The notes below the pieces were generated by a model. The model was not told the origin of the DNA. It saw only the letters and a list, made by a program, of their open reading frames with translations, and did not search any database. A stretch of DNA of 64,000 nucleotides from Cheiracanthium punctorium (lineage: Eukaryota > Arthropoda > Arachnida > Araneae > Cheiracanthiidae): the NCBI GenBank assembly GCA_038373885.1, contig JAWZYV010012274.1, positions 310,001 through 374,000 on the forward strand. Reading direction: 5' to 3'. Within the stretch, counting starts at the first letter, position 1. Each line of letters starts with the position of its first letter. Positions 1 through 11,298 of this stretch are shown here, in pieces. The position numbers and the translations under genes are program-made.

Positions 1-631
1 CAAATTCTTGTACATTTCAGAAACCAACAGCCAAAATATTAGATATCACTAGTTTTCACCATAGATTTAAGAATACCTATAGATTAAGAAATAGTAAATC
101 GTGTACTTTTATATGCCAAAAACTCACACCATTTCTGTCCCTACTCTGATGTAAATTGGAATATTGATTGCATTATTTTAGAAAATTAAAGAAATTTGTG
201 GAAATATTTAGATATAGGTATTTTTTATGCGAATTTTCCTAAAACTTTTTAAAAAACAATTATCACTTAAGTAATTGTCATATGGTAGCTACATGACAAT
301 GTATATGGTAGCCATAGTAATGTACGTGGCACTACTACGGCTACATTTGGTGGTTTTCTCCCGTTGTGCTGAATTTAGTGATTCCTGTATCAAAGGTTTT
401 CATATCACGGACACTGCATGTCAGTGGGCTTAGAGACTTCAACCCTTTACATTTAGCATCACTTCTTCAAGAATGCCTTGCTTTACATTTCATTTATTAA
501 TCCATTCCGATTTCTCATTCAGTCTGTGTTCCATCAAATTTTTCACATGAATACATTGAGTATGTCAAGAAAACAAATTATAACTGTCAAGTAAAGGGAA
601 TGATAGTTAACAAAATTAAATTGAAGTATAC

Positions 632-805
632 CATCCGCGGGTGGACCTGATGTAGTAGGACCAGTGCTTAGATATAAATGTTCAGAGTGCCCAACATCTC
701 GAGTTGATTTGGGTTCAAATTGGTCCCAAGTTGTCTTCTGGATGGTTGACCGACGAACAGGGCCTACAGTTGGTGATACTTCTTCTCCGCCTACAGCTAC
801 ATCAC
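632..805 (-). CDS. AGRN: agrin exon: Ser/Thr-rich linker after FS8
   Basis: Most downstream agrin exon in the window. The acceptor (tttatctgtcttcag) and the donor G|GTATAC are both phase 1, so it continues in frame from the FS8 exon. It encodes about 57 residues with no cysteines, rich in Ser, Thr, Pro and Gly (for example YLSTGPTTSGPPADG near the end). In agrin a Ser/Thr-rich, probably glycosylated spacer lies between the last follistatin domain and the SEA domain, and this fits that place. It is too short for a six-frame ORF search and was found by splice-site logic. The next exon (SEA domain expected) is beyond base 1. Intron to FS8: 622 bp. Confidence 0.78.
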
Positions 806-1427
806 CTGAAGACAGATAAACAGAGTAACTATTTTCATCTTTTCTTTAAAATTAAGTCTGCTAAATTGTTTGTACTTCGCTAGTCTTGTTAGCATGCGTA
901 ACGTAAATATTTCAGAATTCAACCTCATTAGCAATTAAGACTAACATTTTAGAGCAAAACTTGGTATTTTTTATTGCGAACATTAAAATGAATGTGTATT
1001 ATATACTGTTGCGGCTCACTTACTGATTGCGATAAACAAAAACTTTTCACTCTGAATATAATCTGGAATTAAGTAATCTAACAGTTAACATTTATATTAA
1101 CTAAATTTTGTAAAGTATTACCAACGCTAGAAAAGGGAAAATTACGTTCATCTCTGAAATAACTGTGTACAGAGAATGTTATCTTTTATGCTACTTGTCA
1201 TTCTAAATCGTTTGCTTTGTTGACGTTTATACATTTCTAATTTTGCTAGTCATTACCATTAGATATATATTTTATCGTATTTTGAAATAATTAATTGATG
1301 TATTTAAAGATGATGTGTTTGATTGCAAATAATATTATTTTGTCCATAACTAAGATATCTTAATGAAATAAAATCCTGTTAAGATTTTGCTGTTTAACTT
1401 CGCTTCAAGAAACATATTCAAACTTAC

Positions 1428-1667
1428 CAGGTTTACAAGAGCCTTCTTTGTCTATGCTTATTTGTTTCTGTTGACGGCAAGCAAAAAGTTCCATAAAACA
1501 TGGACTAGCGTATGTAATGCCATCGGAGCCACACACAGGTAACCATCCAATTGGTGGACACCGTTGTGTACAGCTACAGCTAAAGCGATTTCCAATCTCA
1601 CGACATGTTGAACCAAATTTGCAGGACAGAGGACCACATGAACCAGCAAATGTTTGTGACAAAGATT
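1428..1667 (-). CDS. AGRN: agrin exon: follistatin/Kazal domain FS8
   Basis: One exon, one follistatin-like module: an EGF-like half and a Kazal half with the usual ten cysteines (SCGPLSC, CREI, CSCTQRC, PVCGSDGITY, SPC, ACR, GSC). The acceptor follows a strong pyrimidine tract (ttttttctctctccag) and the donor is CTG|GTAAGT, both phase 1. It lies after the two laminin-EGF exons and before the Ser/Thr linker, which is the place of the last Kazal domain (FS9) in vertebrate agrin. Extracellular matrix protein; the Kazal fold resembles protease inhibitors but in agrin serves mainly as a structural rod. Confidence 0.93.
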
Positions 1668-1800
1668 CTGGAGAGAGAAAAAAGTAATTAATAAATTAAC
1701 TTGATTCTGTACACTTTATATTAAAATAATATTTGAATTCATTACTGTGTAAGTAACTATTATATAGATATAAAATGAAAAACTTTTTTTTTTTTTACCG

Positions 1801-1857
1801 TTGGCCATCAGAACAATTCCATGAACTAGTGATGGAACTGTTTGCACCTGATGGCCA
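1801..1857. repeat. small foldback in the FS8-LE2 intron
   Basis: An imperfect hairpin: ttggccatcag pairs with ctgatggccaa, and an inner segment aacaattccat pairs with atggaactgtt with one mismatch, around a short loop (gaactagtg). It sits in the 468-bp intron upstream of FS8. Probably a tiny transposon relic; no function is evident. Confidence 0.5.
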
Positions 1858-2135
1858 ACAGGAGCTGCTCCGTGGTATGAATTCACTACATGATAAATGA
1901 ATTGCAAAAGAAGTTGCAAAAAACAAATATTTGTAGATGTAGAAAGTGAAATCACAACAAAGCATCCATGACTCCCAAAAGAAACTTCCAATGCCAGCTC
2001 AATAGCAATTGCAACAATACTGCTGTCTCAGTGGATTAATACCTATTATATTGTTAATAAGATGCGGCCAATCAATGCGAAGGAGAAAAAAATATAAATT
2101 TAGCACGTTTGTGCTTATATCAAATCTTTACTTAC

Positions 2136-2282
2136 CGTGAACGCAAGTTCCATCTTGAGCAAATATCATGGAGTCGGCACATGAGTCGCATTTGTCTCCT
2201 TTAACTCCATGCCGACAAGCACATCGACCAGTCGTTTGCTCACAGTCATCTCGTGCAGAACCTAGCGCATGGCATTCGCATG
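2136..2282 (-). CDS. AGRN: agrin exon: laminin-EGF domain LE2
   Basis: Encodes one laminin-type EGF module. The first cysteines (CECHALGSARDDCEQ) complete the LE pattern CxC-x-GS-x-C begun by the previous exon's GCLP. The middle reads GRCACRHGVKGDKCDSC, the typical LE core with conserved Gly and Cys. Acceptor ttttttcttacag, donor ACG|GTAAGT, phase 1 at both ends; 147 bp. Two LE domains in tandem just before the last follistatin domain are a hallmark of agrin and separate it from follistatin and other Kazal proteins. Confidence 0.92.
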
Positions 2283-2795
2283 CTGTAAGAAAAAAAGAGA
2301 ATTGCTGAGTACCCAGATGTATACCTCATATCAAATTGCTTTACATCTATTTAGCAAAAAGTTCCAGTGACTGCAATATAACTAATACGATATATTGTAT
2401 GTAGTGTGAATATTTCTAAAGTCTGTCCATCATTTTATCCAAGTATTTAAGAACCCAGTAAGATATTTATTGAAATACATTTTTGTTTATGAGCAAGTAT
2501 TGTCAAGTATTACTATATGAAATGATTATTATGTTATTGTATTTATAAATAGTACGTGTGGGGTTTATTTTCCAAAAGCTTCATAAATTCGATGAGTGTA
2601 TCACCATTTTAATGGTATGGAGAAATAAGAAGAAAAGATTAAGTTATTATGACTGGAAAGGTGCTTTGTAAAAGACTTTTCTTAATTTGATTGCAAATAA
2701 TTTTTATACCTTTATATGTTGTAAAGCATATATAGGCAACCACCGGCCCGCACCGGCTTTTGATCCGGCCCGTGGAATATATCAAAGCTCTATAT

Positions 2796-3035
2796 GTTTG
2801 CTTGTTTTTTGTTTGTGGCAACGCTACACTAGGGCGATCTGCCAAGGATGGGGGGTACCTTGGTAGGGGTACTTTATAAGGGACTCTAACGCGTATTCGC
2901 GTTACATCTGGAGAAAACCTACCAAAACTCCAAACAGTTAGATCGACAGTCGCGCGATAGAATCCGAGCCCGGGACCTTCACACTTCGGCCGTCTACAAT
3001 TTTCAGTGGCATAACCACTGTGCCATGGTGAGGCC
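2796..3035 (-). mobile_element. tRNA-derived SINE (minus strand), copy 1
   Basis: On the minus strand the 5' end (near 3035) reads like a tRNA head: an A-box-like segment (gtggttatgcc) and a B box (near 2967-2977, complement of gggctcggattc), followed by an unrelated tail. Flanked by an imperfect 15-bp duplication, atcaaagctctatat at 2781-2795 and atcaaatctctatat at 3036-3050. About 75-80% similar by eye to the copy at 14919-15144, in the same orientation. It explains the short open frames here; no gene. Confidence 0.75.
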
Positions 3036-3312
3036 ATCAAATCTCTATATAAACCATTCAAAATCCCACATCAATCCCAGTTATACAGCTCGCGACTTAG
3101 CTAATATCCTAAAGTTTGGCCAGCAACTTTCCTGTGGTAAAGCATTATTCTATTCTACCGTCACTCATCCCTCCTGTATGTATATCCATTTAAACAAAGC
3201 AACAGAATTGTCTTGATTAAATATATATAAACCAAAGGGATCCAAAACAATCAATGTTTATTATATCAGAATAAATAATTTTTCTCAACTTTCCAAAATA
3301 AAGCATACATAC

Positions 3313-3471
3313 GTAGACAGCCTAAGTTCCCATCAGATGCAATTTTGTGCAAACCCCAATAACCAGGCTCGCAGCGGTCACACCGTAGTCCACCGACACC
3401 TGGTCTACATTCACATTGTCCACCATCGCAGCTTTCAGTCCAGGATCCTAATCGATGGCAACGACAATTGC
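3313..3471 (-). CDS. AGRN: agrin exon: laminin-EGF domain LE1
   Basis: Encodes the first laminin-EGF module: [19 protein letters not shown], then [20 protein letters not shown] and a tail ending GNLGCLP, with the eight-cysteine LE spacing shared with the next exon. The motif [13 protein letters not shown] is close to the family consensus. Phase-1 acceptor (tttgtag) and donor (CTAC|GTATGT); 159 bp. Intron to FS7 is 1,011 bp and to LE2 1,030 bp. Found by splice logic. Confidence 0.93.
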
Positions 3472-4482
3472 CTACAAAATAAATAAACGAATGAAATTAT
3501 GATAAATTATTACAACTGATTCTGATTGTATAATTTCATTTAAAAAACAAGGTTTGTGCTTACAAAAAGTTACACGAATGCAGTCAAACTCACTTTGTAC
3601 AGGGCAAAGTCGAGGCAGTAAAACAAAAACACAGTTTTCTATGGTATGATTACTACGATTTATGTAAAATATAGTAGAAAACATTCTACTCGTCTACAAT
3701 AGTTATCTCGTCCATTTATACTCTTGGCCACGACTATGCGAAGTTCATCTGATTAGTCTTATGGGTCTTATTAGTCTTATTAGTCTTACACAGTGGGAGT
3801 AGAATTCGATAAATGATTTCTGTCTCCGAGACTGTGGCATTTTAAGAATCTCATTTTGTATGTTGACAACTGAAAGCATCTATTTTGATAAATATTGCAA
3901 GCAAAATTTAACTTACTACACCAAGAATTGATATAGATGCCGACAGATTTATCCGTAAATTTTTACATAAAGCCAAACTTAAAATGACTTAGGCTTTTTT
4001 TTCATAAAAAAAGTTAATTTTTTTCGGAAAATAGTTTTAAAATTATAGAATTAAAAGTGGTTAAATTTTTTGCGGAAGAACTTTCCAATGATAAAGATCG
4101 AAAAAATATTATTATAGTATGGTGGATACGAGCTAGTATGTGAGAAAAACACGACTTTAGGAACAAAAACAAAAAAAAAAAAATTGAAATTATTTTAAAG
4201 AAAAAAATCGCAGTACTGAGTGTTAATTATTCTTGTATGCACAGTTTCAGCTCCATGGGACTTAGGAATAGTGGATTGAAATTCGTACTCTAATTATGAA
4301 CTGAAACTACATAACAGAGAAAGCCAAGAAAAAACTTAGAGGAACACTTGTTCATACTATATTTTTAACTATACAGCGCATTCTCTAACATAAAAGTGTA
4401 TTATAATTATAAAAAACTAATAATCGGATAAAAATAAGATTTATTAAAGTAAATTGATTTTGAATAACTGAATATTACATAC
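3472..4482 (-). other. intron between FS7 and LE1
   Basis: AT-rich sequence with homopolymer runs. There is a short triplication of ttagtcttat near 3755-3790. I see no exon, no transposase and no convincing terminal repeats. Confidence 0.6.
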
Positions 4483-4725
4483 CAGCACCACACTCTTCAG
4501 GAGGTACCACATGAATGTCATGTTGTAGACGACAAGCTTCTTCACGAAGTTTGCATTCACTGTCATAGAACCTACCATCCGATCCGCATATAGATTCATC
4601 AGAAGCTGGTGAGCATCGAAAATTGCAAACACAATGTGCGAAGCCTCTGTAATCGTGTTCGCATATACCTCCGAAACGACAGTCACCAATTTGACAGGTG
4701 AGGGTTGGCAAACCAACGGCATGAT
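4483..4725 (-). CDS. AGRN: agrin exon: follistatin/Kazal domain FS7
   Basis: Ten-cysteine follistatin module: LTCQIGDCRFGGIC, HCVCNFRC, SICGSDGRFYDSEC, EEACRLQ and the closing EECG. The Kazal signature CGSDGxxYxxxC is intact. Acceptor tattctttgtttcag and donor CTG|GTATGT, both phase 1; 243 bp. Only 115 bp of intron separates it from FS6, the tightest spacing in the gene. The donor leaves G, which joins GC of the LE1 exon to give Gly followed by NCRC, confirming the order FS7 to LE1. Confidence 0.94.
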
Positions 4726-4840
4726 CTGAAACAAAGAATATCGTGGATCGTTAGACTTTTAATCCTAGGAAGTATATGATAGCAAGCCAAAAAAGGTAAA
4801 TGTTGTGAACAAAATATTGAAGAGAACGTCTTAAGATAAC

Positions 4841-5059
4841 CTTCTCTTGCTGAGAGAGTGCGATCACATTCTCCGTAGAAGACAGTGGAAAGATGAATTG
4901 CTTTCGTACAAGCTCCTCGCCTCATCTCACAGTCATTGCGATACGTGCTACCGTCACTTCCGCAGACTGGATCGTAATCATCAGGGCAGTCGAACTGGCA
5001 GACGCATCGTCCCCGTTCGCAGCGCGCACCATGCATGCAGTGTACATTTTGGCAAAGAT
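4841..5059 (-). CDS. AGRN: agrin exon: follistatin/Kazal domain FS6
   Basis: Ten-cysteine follistatin module (LCQNVHCMHGARC, RCVCQFDC, PVCGSDGSTYRNDC, GACTK, YGEC) with a short 8-residue tail. Acceptor gcactactctattttccag, donor GAAG|GTTATC, phase 1. The EGF-like half is compact and basic, unlike FS1-FS3. The reading frame stays open upstream of the acceptor into a hydrophobic stretch with a Met near 5156, but this covers the pyrimidine tract and is probably intronic (see the rejected list). Confidence 0.94.
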
Positions 5060-5186
5060 CTGGAAAATAGAGTAGTGCAAGTGTAAGCCATGGTATCAGT
5101 ATTACCAGTAGATGTCTATGTCTGCACCATCTAAAAATTTTTGGAGGTGTTCCCAAGTCATCGGCCGTGGTTCAAGTAGCACAGTG

Positions 5187-5218
5187 GTTCCTAAGTCATT
5201 TATGGATGACTTAGGAAC
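5187..5218. repeat. 13-bp perfect hairpin
   Basis: gttcctaagtcat and its exact complement atgacttaggaac enclose a 6-nt loop. It lies in the 584-bp intron between FS5b and FS6, next to a GT-rich run (5236-5254). Not followed by a T-run, and too short to assign to a transposon family. Confidence 0.7.
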
Positions 5219-5643
5219 AACGGCGGGCCAAAAAGTGTGTGTGTGTGGGGGGGAGTAAATGCACAAGATTTAAACAGAAAAATGATACTACACTCACAAG
5301 AATAATAGTCTAATTTTCACAGAACTAGTACTACTCGTATTAGATAAGTGATCAGCAAGTTCAATTCCCAGCTACTTAAGGTCGGATTTAAAATAGAGCT
5401 TTCTGATGAGTAGTATGAGATGGGGGAAGTCTAACGGAAGAGTACAACTGTCACATGAAATGCCTTTGATAATCAGATTTTTTACAACATGAAATTTATA
5501 CTTAAAATGAAATCTAATATCATAGGGAATAAGTAGAACTTTAAAAAAAAATTCTGTACTACTTGAACCAAAGAAAATATCATTCTTTCCTACGTTCGTT
5601 GACTTTTTTTCTCTCTTTAATATGAATTTCATGCAATACTTAC

Positions 5644-5758
5644 CGCAAGGTCCTTTTGATCCGACCATAATATACTGCTCCTTTTGACAAGCAGCTACAC
5701 GCATCTCACATTCATTATGGTAAGTAACTCCGTCAGTTCCGCAAACAGGAGATTCTAC
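5644..5758 (-). CDS. AGRN: agrin exon: second half (Kazal part) of FS5
   Basis: Encodes the Kazal half of a follistatin module: VESPVCGTDGVTYHNEC, then EMRVAACQKEQ and GPC, with four cysteines. It lacks the EGF-like half, which is supplied by the exon at 31258-31352. The acceptor (aatttgcag|GTA) is phase 0, unlike every other junction; the donor (TGCG|GTAAGT) is phase 1. 115 bp = 38 codons plus one base. Together the two halves give exactly ten cysteines, so the pairing is sound although the intron is about 25.5 kb. Confidence 0.9.
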
Positions 5759-6207
5759 CTGCAAATTGAAAATTGCGTAGTGTAGACATAAATTACTGTA
5801 AATATTAGTATTTCAATTTATCTTACAAGGAAAGGACTCAAACAGGCCGTATCCGAAAGCACTTGAAAGCATATGAATGTATATGTGAATTTACTCTCTC
5901 TCTCTCTCTATTTGTTATTCATGATTAAATTTAGTGAAAAAAATTAAAATTTACGAAAACTAATAACGATATATCATAAATACACACATAAACAATAGCA
6001 CAGATTATGAAAAAGTTATTGTACTTTGCTTCAAAATATTGAGTTGAATTTTATAATAAGAAAAGATGTTAGAATAAACTGCAATTTAATACAATGGCTT
6101 ATCCAAGGGAGAGGGTGATGGTACAATCACCTCCTCTTTTCTTTAGCACATATAAATTCATGTTTAATCATGTCTGCTAATTTTTACCACTGAAAAGACG
6201 AAACAAA

Positions 6208-6363
6208 AAAGACTCTCCTTCTTTGACCAATGGTGTTTCCCAGTTTGGGTCTTTGAATGCTTCTCCTGAACCCAGCAGTTGTGCAAACGCGGCGCTTTGT
6301 CCCAATGGGGCATTAAAAGACCCAAGCTGGGAAACATCACTGGTCAAAGAAGGTGAGTCTTTC
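6208..6363. repeat. foldback element with ~48-bp arms
   Basis: The left arm (agactctccttctttgacc, then tgggtcttt) is matched by the reverse complement of the right arm (aaagacccaagctgggaaac, then agaaggtgagtcttt) with few mismatches, around a ~55-bp centre. A non-autonomous DNA transposon or foldback. Family unknown. Confidence 0.7.
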
Positions 6364-6854
6364 CAATAATGGAAGCCAACAGGCCAAACACGAGCTCAAA
6401 ACAAAAATTGTACAGGAAAAAAGAAAAAGAACGACCCAATGTTTCTTCGTATATCCCATACCTTCAAACTTGTCTGGATCTGTCTTTAAGAACTAATAAA
6501 ACAGACCAACATTTAAGAGTTACTTAAATATTTAAATCCACTGCGCCATTTAGTTAAATCTCCAGTTGAGAAGTCGTTTGTTACAAATTTGATATTCGAT
6601 AATTTTATTTTTTTTTCTTTTTCCGTTATTTTCCGTCAAGTATATTCAGATACAGTAGATTCTCGATTGTTCGAGTTTCCCATAAATCCAAGTTATCGAA
6701 AAAATTCCGTTTAGCTCCCAAATAATGACCAACACACAAAAAACACGCAAAAGATTTTTTTTCGCACCACAAATTTCAAATACTTGCTACACCCGGAAAC
6801 CCCACCAGAAATCCCAAAGAAAATGGGTGTATTGTTCTTACACATCAGACCCTA

Positions 6855-6953
6855 GTAGCACAACTAGTTCAAAAAACGTTTAAATTATGTTGGAAACACG
6901 TTTTTTGATGTTAAAAAACGTGTTTTAAACGTTTTTTGGACTAATTGTGCTAC
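6855..6953. repeat. 99-bp near-perfect hairpin element
   Basis: Arms begin gtagcacaactagttcaaaa and end with the near-perfect reverse complement (ttttggactaattgtgctac). An inner repeat of aaaaaacgtgtttt-like sequence continues the stem almost to the centre. The size and near-perfect pairing fit a tiny MITE; a hairpin small-RNA precursor is conceivable but unsupported. Confidence 0.6.
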
Positions 6954-6972
6954 GAGGGGAACCTCTATGTCC

Positions 6973-8250
6973 TCAGACATCGTGCAGCATGGATGAACCA
7001 AATGGAGGTACGATTCTTGAAAGAGTGCTAAATGACACCTCGCAGGTTGCTGTAGATGCTCCTACTACTGACAAGGCAGAAGCAAGAAAGCAATAAATAG
7101 AAGGAAATGCATCTCTGTAATTGAACATAAATGCTGTCATTTCATGCAATGTGGCTGAGAGTTTCGACTCTGATATTTTCTTTTGCAAGAAAGTTAGTGC
7201 CGTTGCTATTTCAGCAGTTGTGCCATTCAAATTGATATAGCATAAATTTTCCAGACACCTGGGGTGCTGCATGTGGAACAGACAGACTCAGTCATGATGA
7301 AATCTGTGAAATGAATCGGAACCACACATCTATGTTTTATAGTCGGAATCTCTTCAGCGTGCCCAGAAGATAGCATTGTCATAGCCGATATGTATAATGT
7401 GTAAAAATGTTTAACATTATGCTTTTTAATTTCTTCTACAACACTGGCAACAATTTCTCTCGCTTGTAGCAGGTCCATAGCTTTAGACTGCTGTGCATTA
7501 TTGGCTGGATCTAACAGGGATAGAAGGGAATGCCAAAGAGTTCTAAGAAATACAAACGGAGGAGTTTTAATTTGGGAGAGCAGCTCAGTTGCTTCCATTG
7601 AAATATCACTAGAGTTTGAGTCAGCACACTTCTGAAGAACCTTGATAAGTCCTGAGTCATTATTTAGAATCGCTACGGTACAGCGATAACGTCCGGACCA
7701 TCGTTGAGGCAATAGACGATGCCGTGCTTGCCCCTCATACGCATTTGCAACGTGATGCTTTCTAGTGAATTTATAGGGTCCATAGCAGATATCGAAGAAA
7801 CTGCACAAATCTTTGTCCCCTGAAATAGCACTTATAACCACTAAGTGCAATTTATGGTTGTAGCAATGAATGTAAGGAAATTCTTTCTTGAATTGACCCT
7901 TGAGTTTAGCCTGCACGCCACCGTAAGCTCTAGCCATGACGGCAGCACCATCGTAACATTTAGAGATGATGTTCTTTGGATCTAGTCCCAGTTTATTAAG
8001 CTCACCCAGAATTGTTGTACACACTGCAATCTGCATCCAGATAAACTGTAGTAGCAATGCTAACTAAATATTCAAATGGAATTCCTTCTTTTGCGGCACA
8101 GATGACGATAGACACATTTTTATTCCCATTCCTATCTTTCGTTCCACCACTTTGATAGTGAAGAATGGAACATCTGCTCCCTGAACTCTTCTCGCAATTT
8201 CTTCTTGAACCATTTTCACCGTTATAGAAATAATTTCATTCTGCATTTCC
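6973..8250 (-). pseudogene. hAT transposase relic (DUF4371/hATC type)
   Basis: Broken hAT-superfamily transposase. In protein order: an N-terminal piece from 8246 to 8064 (EEIARRVQGADVPFFTIKV), a long core from 8057 to 7300 with LGLDPKNIISKCYDGAAVMA and PYIHCYNHKLHLVV (the RNase-H-like region of hAT proteins with a DUF4371 domain), and a C-terminal dimerisation region near 7010-7250 (TATCEVSFSTLSRI). At least two frame breaks separate the parts, near 8060 and 7270. Lies in the long FS5 intron. Terminal repeats were not identified, so element boundaries are unknown. Confidence 0.85.
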
Positions 8251-10037
8251 GGAGATTTGTATGTAGCATTCGTTGGTATTCTGGTTATAATATCAGCTGG
8301 TTTGTTGTCCTTTCTAAATGTATATTAAAAAAGCTGCCTAAATAAACCTGAAGAAGTCATCAAATTCATCATATTCCTTATTCCCTCGCAGCGACATTCC
8401 ATCAGTAACAAGGAATTTCACTATGTCCAGCAGTGAAGAGATGTAATAACGGTAACCTAGCAACCAGTTAGCAACTAACTTCAGTGTGACAATTAACGGT
8501 TATCGCAATGTATTTCGAGACAAACCTGATTTCGAACAACCAAAACAGTATTCATTTATGTTATGATTCAGATAGAGACCATGATACAGCCGCTTGTATA
8601 GCCCAGTAGCAGGGTGGGCACGGCCCTCGTAGGCCCACCCATAGCTATGGGCCTGCTGGTCACTTTTAGAGACATTTAGCTGGGCGAATGACTATGGATG
8701 CCGCTCAATATATGATATGAACATGAATTATAAGCGTTCAAAATGTACTTCATAAAAACATTATAGCACTTCCAAAATTTATTTCCTACGTATTGCCCTT
8801 GTAATTTAATTTAAGGTATTTTCTCTAGAATACATTTTTTTTTTTTTTAACTGACAACGCATTAATAGTATGCATGAAGATATAAAAGTAAAAGGAGCAT
8901 GATGGGGGCTGATGATTTTAATTTTGGATATAGATGCAGCACCTAAATCCGGCCCTGAATACAGATTTTTTAAGCTGCGCAAACAGAATATAAAAGATTT
9001 CATTAACATTCCAGCGGGCAAGCCCACAATACCAACATAAAAGGTTGCATGTATTTCCTAAATACGCTATTGTAAAATGCGCATTTTCACGAGTGTATAT
9101 ATTAAAATCATACTGTAACTATCTTAGGGTATAGGATTAATAATTACAAATGCTTAAAACATTTTCTATTTACATAGTACATGTCTCACATGCGCGCCTG
9201 CTGGAAGGTTAAAACATTAAATGGTGCATTGAAATCTTTCCAAATAATAATGAGTTTTATTAAAATAATGAAATCGGCATCATGAACTATTTAAGAGAGC
9301 AAGTAGTTGTGCATGTAGGCGGAAACCTGCATCTGAAGTTTACATCCGCTTCAATTGTAAGAATGGCTATAATTAAGCTCGACAAAGGAGGAAAGAAAAA
9401 TTTTCAATAAGTATAGAAAAATATAGGTGGCTCATTATTTCAACGAACCTACAGAGTTACTGACTCAATTTTTAAGAGAAATTTTTTTTTTATTGTGTTG
9501 TAAAAAACATTTTAAACATTTTATTAGTTTTTGAAAAACATTGTTTTTCAAAAACATATTGGCTTTCTTTGAAGTTTACAATGCTCAGTAATTTATTTCA
9601 TTCAGTTAAATAATACATATTTCTATAATAAACGCTGACTATCCGTATCAAAGGTATAATTTTAAACCATTTCAAATGAATAGTCATTTACACTAATTAA
9701 AAACATTTCAGTTATAAAAAATAATAAATAAACGTTATACAAATTATTAATTTATTGTTACATAAATTATGAAAGTTGCTCTTTTGAGAAAGCAATAAAC
9801 GTCACAGGGTTTTGGAATAACTTTAAAAACCAATAACGTTAAACTCTCGAATAAATTAATGCTGGTTTATCACCAAATGTTCTATGCACTAATATTAACG
9901 GATCGTTATTATATAGAATTGTATGTTTAATTATTTTTCTAAATATGTATGTGATGAACCTGAAATATTTGGTAAATCTACTTTTTTTTAACTTACGCTC
10001 CTCCTCCCCTTTATAAATAAATAAATAATAAATAGCA

Positions 10038-10103
<66 letters not shown>

Positions 10104-11298
10104 CGTTTTTTTTTTTCATTGTCATCAATTTTCTAAAGTAAAGATTTTGTGCTCTCCCATCCTTACCTCTTAGATTTCTGCATTGCCCAGCTTGTGAATG
10201 ACAATTCTTCCATTCCTTTCATTCATTGGGCTTAGAAACAGTTGTTTAAGTTTTCGTTTATTTTCTTCCTCTGTCTTTTTTATATTAGCCTTAACGAAAC
10301 TGCTCGTAGTTTTAAGGAAATGCAGTTACATAATGGTTAAACCTTCCGGTGCATATTCAATTATTATAAATTCATTTTACATTTTTAACACATTTAGCTT
10401 TATCACTGGGCCCTCCTAATTAACTGGGAACGTTAAGTTTTTTATGGTAACAAGTATAGAGACATGCCCAAACTAAAAAAGGTAAGTTTGTTAACTTGAA
10501 AAAATCAAAAGTGGGAGCGAACATATTAAACAATACACTCAAATTAAAACTCAAATATAAAAAAAAAAATTCGTTTGTGTCAAACAATTTTGAAATTCGA
10601 TTCCTTTCACAAAGTGAAAAAATTTGCTTGATAGAAAATATTTATTTTTCACGAAATTTACTCTGAAGAGTAAATTTATTCCGATATAAAATATATATCT
10701 ATATGCATTTTAAAAATAGCAAATTAAGAATGCAAGAAAAAATAGAGAACATTAAGAATACTCAAGCATACTTTGTGTATCCGATTGTTAGTATAAAACG
10801 AAAATTTGAACTTCTGATCCCCAAAGAATTTTGAGTTTGAATATTATTTGCAGAGTGCTAAAATTCTTTGCAAGTGATATCTATTCTGCTTCCGATTGCT
10901 AGAATAAAACGAAAACTGAAACTTTCCCCCCAAAATAAGTTGACAATTGAATATTATTGGCTAACTAAAATTCTTTGGAAATAACAACAACAACAACAAA
11001 AATTTTTATTATTTATATTTACACTTCATTGCAGATTTAAGTTTCGAGTATGCATGGCTCTGCTGAATGTTTTTGTTTTCCAACAAGCCTTAAATACTGT
11101 AGGCGTTCAAAAATATATAAATCTTCATTGATAAATATACATTTCAAGTTTTGATAGACAAATTTCATAGACTTAAACAATAAGTATTACACGAAAAAGG
11201 TATTTAAATCATAAAATAAAATAAAATAAATTGATAAATAAAATTAATTAAAAAAGCTTTTTTTTGTTGTTTAAATCGAAATAAAAGATTAAAATTTC
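8251..11298. other. FS5-intron stretch without recognisable gene
   Basis: Mostly AT-rich unique-looking sequence. It contains a G/C-rich patch at 8605-8660 (agcagggtgggcacggccct) that resembles the end of a hAT element, a long TA microsatellite (10042-10102), and A/T homopolymers. No convincing coding frame; short frames at 8806-9027 and 10198-10419 lack family motifs. Confidence 0.6.
10042..10102. repeat. (TA)n microsatellite, ~30 units
   Basis: About 60 bases of uninterrupted alternating T and A. Self-complementary and likely length-polymorphic. Confidence 0.97.

Noticed and set aside
1716..1991. 91-codon minus-strand frame between FS8 and LE2
   Set aside because: It covers a small hairpin repeat and intron; the flanking exons join in phase without it.
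5060..5156. A Met plus hydrophobic stretch in frame just upstream of FS6, looking like another signal peptide
   Set aside because: It covers the pyrimidine tract of a good acceptor (ctattttccag), which naturally reads as Leu/Phe/Ile, and the neighbouring exons fit in phase without it.
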